NCBI RefSeq assembly: GCF_000981225.1
Contig: NZ_LAJC01000039.1
Span: 1 to 52,287 of the forward strand
DNA: 52,287 nt
Reading direction: 5' to 3'
Origin: Allosalinactinospora lopnorensis
GTDB lineage: Bacteria; Actinomycetota; Actinomycetes; Streptosporangiales; Streptosporangiaceae
Positions 1-8,434 of the stretch are shown one piece after another. Within the stretch, counting starts at the first letter, position 1. Every line of letters starts with the position of its first letter. Both the position numbers and the translations under genes were made by a program. The notes beneath the pieces are model-generated. The model did not search any database, was not told where the DNA came from, and saw only the letters and a list, made by a program, of their open reading frames with translations.

Positions 1-570
1 ACCACCCGCACAGACGCGGCGCCCCTCCCGCCTCGTCGGCGGAAACAGCGGTGCGAGGAACAGGGCCGCGGTTCGCGGAGAAGGTCGCCGGAGGACAGGC
101 GCGCCTCCTCCGGCCTTCGTTTCCACCGGCGCCACAGGCACAGCCGTACGTCAGGCCCCTCCCCGCCGCCGGAATCACCCCGCTCGCCGCAACGGGGACA
201 CCCGAACCGGTGAGTACGGGACGGGAGGCCGGAAGGAGCACACGGCTGTGCGCACTGTCATGGCGCTAACAGCGGATCCGCTCGATCGGGCCACGTGCGC
301 GAACTCCCTCGCGAGCTGCGGCCGCCAACAGAGAATCGCAGCTCAGAATGGTTTGACGCGGCCCCATGACGGTGTGCGGCCGACCCGCGGAATTGGCGGT
401 ACGACCACCGGGAACGAGAAGGGGAAACCAACAGAACCCGAAATCGATAACGGAAAGTAATCAATGCACGTATAGGCCTGATTGTAGTTTGACAAATCGG
501 ACAGTACGCCACAACCATAACTCCCTGCGCTTTCACATTCGTGTGCGATATGCCATAGCGGAGGGGACCA
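1..570. other. No gene recognised; upstream region of the monooxygenase
   Basis: No open frame here has protein-like composition or a ribosome binding site. The last 130 bases are clearly less GC-rich than the surroundings and hold a perfect TTGACA at 489-494, with only weak -10 candidates after it (for example CAACCA 17 bases downstream). A GGAGGGG Shine-Dalgarno sits just before the ATG at 571. The promoter of the following gene probably lies in this stretch. Confidence 0.4.
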
Positions 571-1794
571 ATGCGGAGAGTGCTGATCGTTGGGGGTGGG
601 CAGTCGGGCCTGCAGCTCGCACTGTCACTGCTGGCACACGATTACGACGTGACGGTCATGACCGTGCACGACCCGGATGAGCTGCACATGGGGCGGGCGG
701 TCTCCGTACAGATCCTCTACGACGAGCCGCGCCGGGCCGAGCGTGAGTACGACCTCGGTTTCTGGGACGACGCGGCCCAGCCGATCACCGACTTCCGGAT
801 ATCCGCCAGCGGGGAGATGCCCCCCTTCGATTGGACCGGCCGACTCGCGGCCCCCGCGCAATCGATCGACGAGCGGGTCAAGATGTCGACATGGCTCGAC
901 CTCTTCGAGCATCGGGGCGGCAAGGTGATCATTCACGGGGCCACGGTCTCCGACCTCGACCATCTCGCCGAGATGTTCGACCTGACGATCATCGCCGCCG
1001 GGCACAGCGGGCTCGCCGAGATGTTCTCCGTCGACAGCGCGCGTCCCCTGGCCCGGATGCCACCGGTCGCGACCGCGATCGCCTACGTCGAGGAGATCGA
1101 CGGCAATCCCGACCGGGACGGGATCGGCGTCGACCTCGTGCCCGGCCTGGGCCACATGATCTCCTGGCCGACCTACTCGGTGAACGGCCGGTGCCGCCTG
1201 GTCTTCCTCACGGGCCCCGCCGACGGCGCTCTCGCCGACTGGCCGAAGCGGATCACGCCGCAGGGGCATCTCGATCGGATGCTCGACCTGATGCGGGAGT
1301 TCCTACCGCACCGGTACGAGGTCTACGCCGGGGCCGAACTCGCCGACGACCAGGCCGTGGCCCTGGATCAGGCGAATCCCCTGGTGCGCCACCCGGCCGC
1401 GCGGACGCCGAGCGGCCGGCTCGTGATGGGGATGGGCGACACCGTGGTGGTGACCTCTCCCGCTCTCCAGCAGGACGCCAACAACGCCAGCAAGGCCGCC
1501 GAGATCTACCTGCGCTCCATCCTCGAACAGGAGGACGCGCCCTTCGACGAGGAGTTCATGTCCCGGACCTTCGCGCGCTACATGGAGTATGCGGGGCACT
1601 TCACCGGGGAGATCGCGGCGCGGCTGCACTACACCCCGCCCTACGTGATCGACATGTGCGTGGCCGCCAACCGCGACCAGGAGCTCGCCGACCGCTTCGT
1701 CAACGGCTTCAACGACCCGCCCGGCCTCGCCTCGTGGTTCGTCGACGAGGAGACGACCCGCGCGATAATCACGAAGGGGGAGGGAACGCGGTGA
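571..1794 (+). CDS. StyA-like FAD-dependent monooxygenase (styrene/indole monooxygenase family)
   Basis: This 407-residue flavoprotein has the N-terminal Rossmann motif GGGQSG at residues 8-13 within a beta-alpha-beta start. The C-terminal half holds a GMGDTVVVTSPALQQDANNA-type segment, the FAD pyrophosphate-binding GD region of group E flavoprotein monooxygenases. The length fits StyA (about 415). Family members epoxidise styrene or oxidise indole using FADH2 supplied by a separate reductase (StyB). No reductase lies in the window, so the electron partner is unknown. The gene is monocistronic: it starts after a strong GGAGGGG site and ends just before a long hairpin. The substrate cannot be predicted, since actinobacterial members of this group are mostly uncharacterised. 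Confidence 0.8.
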   Translation: MRRVLIVGGGQSGLQLALSLLAHDYDVTVMTVHDPDELHMGRAVSVQILYDEPRRAEREYDLGFWDDAAQPITDFRISASGEMPPFDWTGRLAAPAQSIDERVKMSTWLDLFEHRGGKVIIHGATVSDLDHLAEMFDLTIIAAGHSGLAEMFSVDSARPLARMPPVATAIAYVEEIDGNPDRDGIGVDLVPGLGHMISWPTYSVNGRCRLVFLTGPADGALADWPKRITPQGHLDRMLDLMREFLPHRYEVYAGAELADDQAVALDQANPLVRHPAARTPSGRLVMGMGDTVVVTSPALQQDANNASKAAEIYLRSILEQEDAPFDEEFMSRTFARYMEYAGHFTGEIAARLHYTPPYVIDMCVAANRDQELADRFVNGFNDPPGLASWFVDEETTRAIITKGEGTR

Positions 1795-1799
1795 CGCCC

Positions 1800-1846
1800 G
1801 CCCTGGTGTTCCCGCGGCTCCTTGAGCACCGCGGGAACACCAGGGC
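1800..1846. terminator. Bidirectional hairpin between convergent genes
   Basis: A perfect 18-bp stem (1800-1817 with 1829-1846) closes an 11-base loop, six bases after the monooxygenase stop. It lies between that gene and the converging LacI-family gene, so it can end transcription from both sides. No long T run follows, which is usual in high-GC actinomycetes. Confidence 0.75.
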
Positions 1847-1899
1847 CGCCGCGGCGGAGACCAGCCGCCTCCCAGGGCCGTGTCGGCGCCGCACCGGGG

Positions 1900-2946
1900 T
1901 CACGTGGTGTCCCGCACGACCAGGTGGGTATCGAGGATCACCGTGGCCGCCCCCGGGTCGGCGACCGCGGAGTGGTCACCGGGAGTCCACGAGATCCGGT
2001 CGGCGAGCAGCCGCGCCATCTCCTGGCCCATCCGCTCGGCGGGCTGGTGCACCGTGGTGAGCGGCGGATCCGCGTGCAGCGCGATGGATATGTCGTCGTA
2101 GCCGACCACGGCCACGTCCTCCGGAACGGCGCGGCCGGCCTCGCGCAGGACGCGCAGCGCCGCCATCGCCATCAGATCCGAGGCGATGAAGACCCCGTCC
2201 AGTTCGGGAGCCGTGCGCAGCAGCTCCCGCATGGCCTGCGCGCCGCCCTCGTAGCTGAAGTCCCCGGTCGCGATCCGCTCCGGGACCGGCTGCCGGCCGG
2301 CATCGCGCAGGGCCTTCTCGTAGCCGCGCAGCCGCTCCACGCCGGCCACCATGTCCTGCGGCCCGGTGATCGTCGCGACGGCACGCCGGCCACCGGCCAG
2401 CAGGTGTCGCGTGGCCATGTACCCGCCGCCGATGTTGTCGATGTCGACGTAGCTGAGGTGCTCCCGCTCCCGGCCCAGCGGGCGGCCGCCGTGCACGCAG
2501 GGGACCCCGGACTCGGCCAGCCGCGCCGGCAGCGGATCGTCCCGGTGCTCGGAGACGAGCAGTACCCCGTCCACGTGATCCCTGGTCAGGTACTGGCTCG
2601 CCCGCTCGTGCTCCGCACCTGAGGCGACCATGGTCAGCAGCAGTTGGAGGCCGCGCTCGTTCAGCACCCCGCTGACGCCCTTGACGACCTGCGCGAAGAA
2701 CGGCTCGGCGAAGACCCGCTCGTGCGGCTCGGAGGCCACCAGCGCCACTGTGTCAGTGCGCCGGGTGACCAGGGTGCGCGCGGCGTGGTTGGGCACGTAG
2801 CCCAGTTCCGCCACCGCCTGCAGCACGGCCTTCCTGGTCAGCTCGCTGACGCGTGCGGAGCCGTTGATGACGCGGGACACCGTGCCGCGTCCGACGCCCG
2901 CCCGCTCGGCGACCATCTCCAGCGTCGGCCGTTGTCGGCCGCTCAT
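1900..2946 (-). CDS. LacI-family transcriptional regulator (CelR-like)
   Basis: The 348-residue repressor has an N-terminal LacI helix-turn-helix (residues about 8-55, including AERAGVGRGTVSRVINGS and the hinge LGYVPNHAARTL). A periplasmic-binding-protein-like sugar sensor domain follows to the C terminus. The ATG at 2946 was chosen because the LacI domain begins directly after it; the frame remains open upstream but without family similarity. It is the last gene downstream of the GH1 glucosidase (97-base gap) and on the same strand. Established knowledge: in Thermobifida the CelR repressor binds TGGGAGCGCTCCCA and is released by cellobiose. The same palindrome occurs twice in the divergent promoter region here, so this protein is the obvious candidate to bind it. 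The effector is inferred to be a beta-1,3-gluco-oligosaccharide such as laminaribiose. Confidence 0.88.
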   Translation of the reverse strand: MSGRQRPTLEMVAERAGVGRGTVSRVINGSARVSELTRKAVLQAVAELGYVPNHAARTLVTRRTDTVALVASEPHERVFAEPFFAQVVKGVSGVLNERGLQLLLTMVASGAEHERASQYLTRDHVDGVLLVSEHRDDPLPARLAESGVPCVHGGRPLGREREHLSYVDIDNIGGGYMATRHLLAGGRRAVATITGPQDMVAGVERLRGYEKALRDAGRQPVPERIATGDFSYEGGAQAMRELLRTAPELDGVFIASDLMAMAALRVLREAGRAVPEDVAVVGYDDISIALHADPPLTTVHQPAERMGQEMARLLADRISWTPGDHSAVADPGAATVILDTHLVVRDTT

Positions 2947-3043
2947 CTCGCCCCCAGTCCTCGCCTGGCACGCCGGTGGCCCCGGGACGCGCCCTTCTCC
3001 ATCTTCGCGCACGCCAGGCGGGTTCTGTTCGCCCTCTCCCACG

Positions 3044-4534
3044 TCAGGCGGACCCGTCGAGCGGGGGCACGGCACCGGTCGAGGCCAGCCGGCCGTACCA
3101 CCGGCCGCTGTCCTTGACGATCCGGCGCTGCGTGTCGTAGTCGACGTAGATGATCCCGAACCGTTCGCGGTAGCCGTAGGCCCACTCGAAATTGTCCAGC
3201 AGGGACCACACGAAATACCCCTTGACGGGCGCCCCGGCCGCCAGGGCGGCGTGGGCGGCGCGCACGTGCTGGTCGAGGTAGGAGACCCGCCGGGGGTCGT
3301 GGACGGCGCCGTCGTCGCCGATCTCGTCCCGGTAGGACGCGCCGTTCTCGGTCACGTACAGCGGCGTTCCCGGGTAATCCACCGCCAGCCGGACGAGCAG
3401 CTCGGTCAGGCCGCTGGCGTCCACCTCCCAGTCCTGGTCGGTCCGCGGCGCCGCTCCGCTCAGGAGACCGACGTTCTCGCAGCCCACCAGGGGGGAGGGG
3501 TCGGCGCCGTCCGGCTCCAGCAGTTCGCGGTCGACCGCTCCGGCGGCCCCCGTCACGCTCGCCGGGCTGTAGTAGTTGACCCCGAGGAAGTCCAGTGGCG
3601 CCGCGATAGCCGGCAGGTCCCCGTCCCGCACGAAGGCGAAGTCCGAGACGCCGGCGAGGTCCGCCTGGACGTCGTCGGGGTAGCGGCCGTGGTACAGCGG
3701 ATCGAGGAAGATCCGGTTGCGCACACCGTCGACCCGGCGTGCCGCGTCCAGGTCGGCCACGGAGCCGCTGTGCGGCCGGATCGGCTGGGGGTTGAGCGCG
3801 ATCCCCACAGCGGGCGCACCCGGTACTCCGGGGTCCCGGATCGCCGCGGCCGCCAGCCCGTGAGCGAGCAGCAGGTGGTGCACGGCCGCGAGGGCGGAAG
3901 CCGGCTCGCGGCGCCCCGGAGCGTGTTCTCCGGAGGCGTAGCCGAGGAAGGCGATCACCCACGGCTCGTTCACGGTGCACCAGGTACCCACCCGGTCTCC
4001 CAGGCGCCCGTAGACGGTCTCGGCGTAGTCGGCGAACCTCAGGGCGGTGTCTCGGGCCGGCCAGCCCCCCGCGTCCTCAAGCGGCTGCGGCAGGTCCCAG
4101 TGGTACAGCGTCGGCCACGGCTCGATCCCTCCCGCGAGCAGCTCGTCGACGAGCCGGTCGTAGAAGTCGAGGCCCGCGGGGTTCCCCGGGCCGGTTCCGT
4201 CCGGCTGGATGCGGGGCCAGGCGAGGGAGAACCGGTAGTTGCCGATCCCCAGGGACTTCAGCAGCGCCACGTCCTCGGTGTAGCGCCGGTAGTGGTCCGA
4301 TGCCGGCTCCCCGGTGCCGCCGCCGATGACGTGCCCGGGCGTCGCCGAGAACGTGTCCCAGATGCTCACGCCCCGCCCGTCGGCCCGGGTGGCGCCCTCG
4401 ATCTGGAACGCGGCGGTGGCGGCGCCCCAGGCGAAGTCCGCGGGAAAGCGCGTCTCGAAGGAGGCCTCGGGTTGCGGGAGGGGCGGCGCGGCCACGGCCG
4501 AGGAGCGGGAGGAGAGAGAGTAGTGGGAAGTCAC
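3044..4534 (-). CDS. GH1 beta-glucosidase
   Basis: The 496-residue glycoside hydrolase family 1 enzyme is of normal family length. The acid/base motif TVNEP places the catalytic Glu at about 190, and VTENG places the nucleophile Glu at about 396. The N-terminal FAWGAATAAFQIEG block is also typical of GH1. There is no signal peptide, so it acts in the cytoplasm on imported oligosaccharides. The GTG start at 4534 overlaps the TGA of the upstream permease (GTGA), indicating translational coupling. The much longer open frame upstream is a permease shadow. Given the neighbouring GH81 endo-beta-1,3-glucanase, the likely substrates are laminaribiose and short laminari-oligosaccharides, although activity on cellobiose cannot be excluded. 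Confidence 0.92.
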   Translation of the reverse strand: MTSHYSLSSRSSAVAAPPLPQPEASFETRFPADFAWGAATAAFQIEGATRADGRGVSIWDTFSATPGHVIGGGTGEPASDHYRRYTEDVALLKSLGIGNYRFSLAWPRIQPDGTGPGNPAGLDFYDRLVDELLAGGIEPWPTLYHWDLPQPLEDAGGWPARDTALRFADYAETVYGRLGDRVGTWCTVNEPWVIAFLGYASGEHAPGRREPASALAAVHHLLLAHGLAAAAIRDPGVPGAPAVGIALNPQPIRPHSGSVADLDAARRVDGVRNRIFLDPLYHGRYPDDVQADLAGVSDFAFVRDGDLPAIAAPLDFLGVNYYSPASVTGAAGAVDRELLEPDGADPSPLVGCENVGLLSGAAPRTDQDWEVDASGLTELLVRLAVDYPGTPLYVTENGASYRDEIGDDGAVHDPRRVSYLDQHVRAAHAALAAGAPVKGYFVWSLLDNFEWAYGYRERFGIIYVDYDTQRRIVKDSGRWYGRLASTGAVPPLDGSA

Positions 4535-5466
4535 CCTTTGATCGCACCTTCCATGATGCCGCCGATGAGCTGGCGGCCGAACAGGACGAAAACCAGTAGC
4601 AGGGGCAGGGTCGCGAAGGTCGCGCCGGTGAACATCAGCGCGAAGTCGGTCGTGTAGCCGCGGTTGAGCTGGTTGATCGATACCTGCACCGTGGGGTTGT
4701 CGGGGCCGAGCACCGCGATCGGCCAGATGAACTCGTTCCAGTTCTGCATGAAGGTCAGCAGGCCGAGCACGACCATGGCCGGACGCAGCGCGGGCAGCAC
4801 CACGCTCCAGAACGTCCGGATCGTCGAGCAGCCGTCGAGCCTGGCCGACTCCAGCAGCTCGGTGGGCACGCCCTGCAGGGCGTACTGCCGCATCATGAAC
4901 ACGCCGAACCCGGTGCACATGAACGGGAGGATGACCGCCTTGAGATCACCGCGCCAGTCGAAGGCGTCCATCATGATCAGCATCGGGACGACGGCCATCT
5001 GGACCGGCACCATCATCGTGAGGATCACGCCGAGGGTGATCGCGTTGCGGCCGGTGAAGCGCAGCTTGGCCAGGGCGAAGCCCGCGAGGGAGCAGAAGAG
5101 CACCACCGACACCGCGGTGACCGAGGCCACGATGGCGGAGTTCATCAGTCCCAGCGCGAAGTTGGCCTGCTCGTTCTCCAAGGTCCGCGCGACGTTCTCG
5201 GCGAACTCGCCGCCGGGGGCGATCGCGGGGGGCCGCTGGGCGATCGCCGCGTTGCCGCGTGTGGCGACCACGAACATCCAGTACAGCGGGAAAATGAAAA
5301 GGAGGACCGCGAAGGTCAGCGCTATGTAGGTGAGTGGTCCGGCTTCGCGCACCGGAGAGACCCCCCAGGTGCGGCGCCGCTGGAGCGGCCGGATCGGCGT
5401 ACCGCCGCGAGGTGCGGACCGCTGGGGTGCGTCCGTGGAGGTAGGCATGGTCGTCATCTCCGGCAT
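4531..5466 (-). CDS. Sugar ABC transporter permease, MalG type
   Basis: This is an inner-membrane permease of the carbohydrate uptake transporter-1 family (about 311 residues, six predicted membrane segments). It carries the EAA loop typical of MalG-like subunits (LLESARLDGCSTIRTFWSVVLP region), which contacts the ATPase. It follows the MalF-type permease by three bases and overlaps the glucosidase. The start is ambiguous: GTG at 5469, ATG at 5466, or ATG at 5448, which is preceded by a good GGAG. No ATPase gene lies in the operon, so a shared MsiK-type ATPase elsewhere in the genome is probably used, as is known in actinomycetes. Confidence 0.88.
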   Translation of the reverse strand: MPEMTTMPTSTDAPQRSAPRGGTPIRPLQRRRTWGVSPVREAGPLTYIALTFAVLLFIFPLYWMFVVATRGNAAIAQRPPAIAPGGEFAENVARTLENEQANFALGLMNSAIVASVTAVSVVLFCSLAGFALAKLRFTGRNAITLGVILTMMVPVQMAVVPMLIMMDAFDWRGDLKAVILPFMCTGFGVFMMRQYALQGVPTELLESARLDGCSTIRTFWSVVLPALRPAMVVLGLLTFMQNWNEFIWPIAVLGPDNPTVQVSINQLNRGYTTDFALMFTGATFATLPLLLVFVLFGRQLIGGIMEGAIKG

Positions 5467-5469
5467 CAC

Positions 5470-6459
5470 TTAGTCCGCACTGCGGATGCGACTGATGAAC
5501 AGCACGTTGATCAGCGCTAACAGCACGATCAACAGGAAGATCACCCAGGCGATCGCGGCGCCGTAGCCGAAGTTCTGGTAATCCATGGCCTCCTGGAACA
5601 TCAGCATCGCCACGGTCTGGAACTGGCCCTGGGTGCCGCCCTCGTACCCTCGGCCGAAGATCACCGGCTCGGTGAACAACTGCATCTGGCCGATCGTGGC
5701 GATGATGACGGTGAACATGATGGTGGGCCGCACCATCGGGATGGTGATCTGCCAGAACTGGCGCATCCGCGACGCGCCGTCGAGGGCCGCGGCCTCGAAC
5801 AGGTCCCGCGGGATCGCCTGCATGGCGGCGAGGTAGATCAACGTGTTGAACCCGGTCCAGCGCCAGTCGATCATCGCGGCGATCGCGACCCAGGAGGCGA
5901 AGCGCTCGTTGGGCCAGTCGACGGTCCCGAGGCCGAGGAAGTCCAGCGTGTAGTTGATCAGCCCGAAGTCCCGGCCGAAGAGCTGCCCGAAGATGACCGC
6001 CATCGCCGCGATCGAGGTGACGTAGGGGATGATCACCCCGACCCGGAAGAATCCGCGCCACCGGATCCGCCGGTTGAGGGTGTCGGCCAGCAACAGCGCG
6101 ATCACCAGTTGCGGGACGACCGCGATGACGAAGATGCCCAGGGTGTTGACCAGGGCCCGCCAGAACTTGGCGTCGCCGGCCAGGAACGTGTAGTTATCCA
6201 GTCCGATGAACCCCTGGTTGCCCGCGAGCAGCCCCCAGTCGTGCAGCGATATCCAGAAGGTGAACAGCACGGGGAACAGGCCGAAGACACCGAACAGCAC
6301 GAAGTAGGGGGCCACGAACAGGTAGGGGGACAACCGGATGTCCAGCCGGGAACGCAGCGCCTGCCGGCGTTCCCGCCGCCGTTGGCTCTCCCTCGGGGCG
6401 TCCGGCGGCGCGGGCGGCCCGACGTCCGCGGAGGCCTCGTCGTGGTTGAGGACTCTCAT
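5470..6459 (-). CDS. Sugar ABC transporter permease, MalF type
   Basis: The 329-residue membrane protein has a basic cytoplasmic N-terminal tail (about 45 residues) followed by six predicted membrane segments. The EAA motif of MalF-like subunits (LFEAAALDGASRMRQFWQITIP) is in the C-terminal half. It pairs with the MalG-type permease encoded three bases downstream. It is separated from the binding-protein gene by an unusually long 300-base GC-rich spacer with hairpins, so its expression may be lower than that of the binding protein. Confidence 0.88.
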   Translation of the reverse strand: MRVLNHDEASADVGPPAPPDAPRESQRRRERRQALRSRLDIRLSPYLFVAPYFVLFGVFGLFPVLFTFWISLHDWGLLAGNQGFIGLDNYTFLAGDAKFWRALVNTLGIFVIAVVPQLVIALLLADTLNRRIRWRGFFRVGVIIPYVTSIAAMAVIFGQLFGRDFGLINYTLDFLGLGTVDWPNERFASWVAIAAMIDWRWTGFNTLIYLAAMQAIPRDLFEAAALDGASRMRQFWQITIPMVRPTIMFTVIIATIGQMQLFTEPVIFGRGYEGGTQGQFQTVAMLMFQEAMDYQNFGYGAAIAWVIFLLIVLLALINVLFISRIRSAD

Positions 6460-6759
6460 CGTTTCCCGGGGCGGAGGCCTCCGGCGTGAGCCGTGGGGGG
6501 CAAGCCCCTCCCTCCTTTCTGCTCTGCGGCACGGTTGCCGTGCCCGGCGGCGGGGCCGGTCCGGCGGAAAGCGGCGCCGGCCCCCATGCGCGAGGCCGGT
6601 CGGGACCCGTGCGGTGGGGCCGCAGGCGGCTCCCCCGCCGGACCGGCACGGCCTCGGCGCGGCCGTCTCGTTCGTGGGGGTGGCGGCCCGGCCCCTGGGG
6701 AAGGCGGGGCGGTTCGGCCCCGCCGCGAAGGGGGCGCGGGAGCCGGGCCGCCGGAGCGG
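6460..6759 (-). other. Structured spacer between binding-protein and permease genes
   Basis: This 300-base, very GC-rich intercistronic region has no credible gene. It holds at least two clean hairpins: an 8-bp stem (6703-6710 with 6717-6724) 36 bases after the binding-protein stop, and a 7-bp stem with a 3-base loop (6528-6534 with 6538-6544). Such structures after a binding-protein gene commonly act as partial terminators or mRNA stabilisers, raising binding protein over permease. That role is inferred. Confidence 0.5.
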
Positions 6760-8042
6760 CTACCCGGCGATCCGTTCGGCTTCCGCCACGGCCTGGTCCC
6801 AGGCCTCGCCCCGGGTGGCCTGCCCCTGCTCCCAGGACAGCAGCGCCTCGGTGTTGGTCCTCTGCTGCACCGGGAAGTGGTTGAGGCCGAAGAAGACCGG
6901 CTCCAGTTCCAGTGCGCCTTCGGCGTAGATCTCCCCGACCGGCGCGTCGCGGAAGTAGCCGTTGGTGTGCCCCCGCACCTCATCGCTCTGCAGCACCTCA
7001 GGGGAGGACGGCAGGTTGTTCCGCAGTTCCCAGGCACCCAGCTGCCCTTCGGGCCCGGTCAGGAAGCGGGCCAGTTCCGCGGCTTCCTCGGGGTGGTCGG
7101 TCTGGGCGGGCACGGCCAGCCAGGACCCGCCCCAGTTGCCGCCGCCGCCGGGAACCTCGGCCACATCCCACAGGCCCTCGCTGTCCTCGCCGGCGTTCTC
7201 CTCGATCTGCCCGAGCATCCAGGAGGGGCAGGGCATCGTCGCGAAGGTGCCGGCCTGGATCGCGGCGGTCCAGTCGTCGGACCACATCTCCAGCTGCGCG
7301 GTGAGGTCCTTCTCGATCATCTGTCCGGCGATGTCCCAGGCATAGTCGACGGACTCGCTCTCCTCGATGATCAGCTCGCCGTCCTCGTCGAAGAACATCA
7401 CATCGCCGGACTGCCGCATGATCGCGTTGCTGAACTCCGTGGTTGTGTCCACGAAGGCGGCGTCGACATCGGATTCGGCGAACTCCTCGCCGACCTCGAC
7501 GAAGTCCTCCCATGTCTCCCAGAGCTCCGAGACCTCCTCCCGGTCGCTGGGCAGACCCGCCTCCTCGTAGTAGTCGGCGCGGTAGCAGATCGCCATTCCG
7601 CCGATGTCGGTGCCAAGGCCCAGCAACTGCCTTCCGGGGTGTGCCCCAGCTCCCACTTCCACGGCAGGAAGTCGCCCTCCATCTCACCGGCCTCGTAGTC
7701 GTACAGGTCGTGGAAGGCGTCCGCCGACTGCATGACGTCGAGGACGATGCCCTCCTCGATCGCCACCACGTCACCGAGGCCGCTGCCCGCGGCGATGTTC
7801 TGGGTGAGCTGCTCGTTCCAGTCCTCGAGCTCGCCGTAGACCCGCTCCTCGACGGCGATGCCGGTCTCCTGCTCGAACTCCTCGATGAGCTCCTCGTAGC
7901 CGAAGGTGCCGAACGTCTCGATCACCAGCTCGACGTCGCCATCGGCGGCGTCCCCACCACCGCTGCACGCGGCCGTCGCCAGCAACACTCCACTCATCAC
8001 GACCGCGGCGGCCGCTCGTCCACCGCGCGCACATCTGGTCAT
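6760..8042 (-). CDS. Sugar ABC transporter substrate-binding lipoprotein (frameshifted as read)
   Basis: This is a family 1 extracellular solute-binding protein of about 427 residues. It has an N-terminal lipoprotein signal with lipobox ATAAC (Cys at about 26), then an acidic mature domain. As read, the frame breaks near 7631-7638. The upstream frame runs through FLPWKWELGHTPEG and the downstream frame resumes at QLLGLGTDIGG. Adding one G to the GG of the coding strand there restores a continuous protein. The ATG at 8042 was chosen for the signal peptide; an in-frame ATG lies ten codons upstream (8072). It is the first gene of the glucan-uptake operon, 53 bases from the operator at 8096-8109. 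The ligand is inferred to be a beta-1,3-gluco-oligosaccharide. Confidence 0.85.
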
Positions 8043-8093
8043 AGTGCGGCCCCTTACCCAGGCGAAACCCATGATCGCATCCCAGCCTCTTAG

Positions 8094-8111
8094 TGTGGGA
8101 GCGCTCCCACA
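8094..8111. promoter_or_regulatory. CelR-type operator, uptake operon side
   Basis: A perfect 18-bp palindrome, TGTGGGAGCGCTCCCACA, contains the 14-bp TGGGAGCGCTCCCA consensus at 8096-8109. The consensus is known as the target of the cellulase/beta-glucan repressor CelR of Thermobifida and its actinomycete relatives. It lies 53 bases upstream of the binding-protein ATG, where a repressor would block transcription. Confidence 0.88.
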
Positions 8112-8375
8112 AGAGGACTCCCTCGGAGGGGAGCGCGTCAATCCCCGCGCAATGCGGTGAAACGGAATCGTTACCCGGCCCGCACCCGAAGCGGATGCGC
8201 GGCCGCGACTCCGAAGGCATGGAAAGGCGGCCACCGACGAGCCGCCCGCGGAAACAGGGGGAGCGGTGCGCGACCGGTCGCATGAGACCAACAAAAAGGA
8301 AATATTGTTTTCAGTTTGAAATTCTCCGACGAGACCCGGTTCTCACGGCAACCCCTTGCGTGTTACACACCACTG

Positions 8376-8389
8376 TGGGAGCGCTCCCA
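8376..8389. promoter_or_regulatory. CelR-type operator, GH81 side
   Basis: This is a second exact TGGGAGCGCTCCCA, flanked by TG on the left and AA on the right, so the perfect palindrome is slightly shorter than at the other site. It lies 45 bases upstream of the GH81 ATG. The pair suggests coordinate control of secreted glucanase and uptake operon by the LacI-family protein at 1900-2946. Confidence 0.88.
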
Positions 8390-8434
8390 AACGAAAGGAC
8401 CAACCGCCCGCACCATGAGAGGAAGTCCGCGAAG

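Larger units (their letters stand above)
8043..8434. promoter_or_regulatory. Divergent promoter region of the glucan locus
   Basis: This 392-base region separates the uptake operon (minus) from the GH81 gene (plus) and carries one CelR-type operator next to each start. The middle part, around 8290-8330, is AT-rich for this genome. A GGAAG Shine-Dalgarno precedes the GH81 ATG at 8435. No coding frame in it is credible. Confidence 0.7.
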
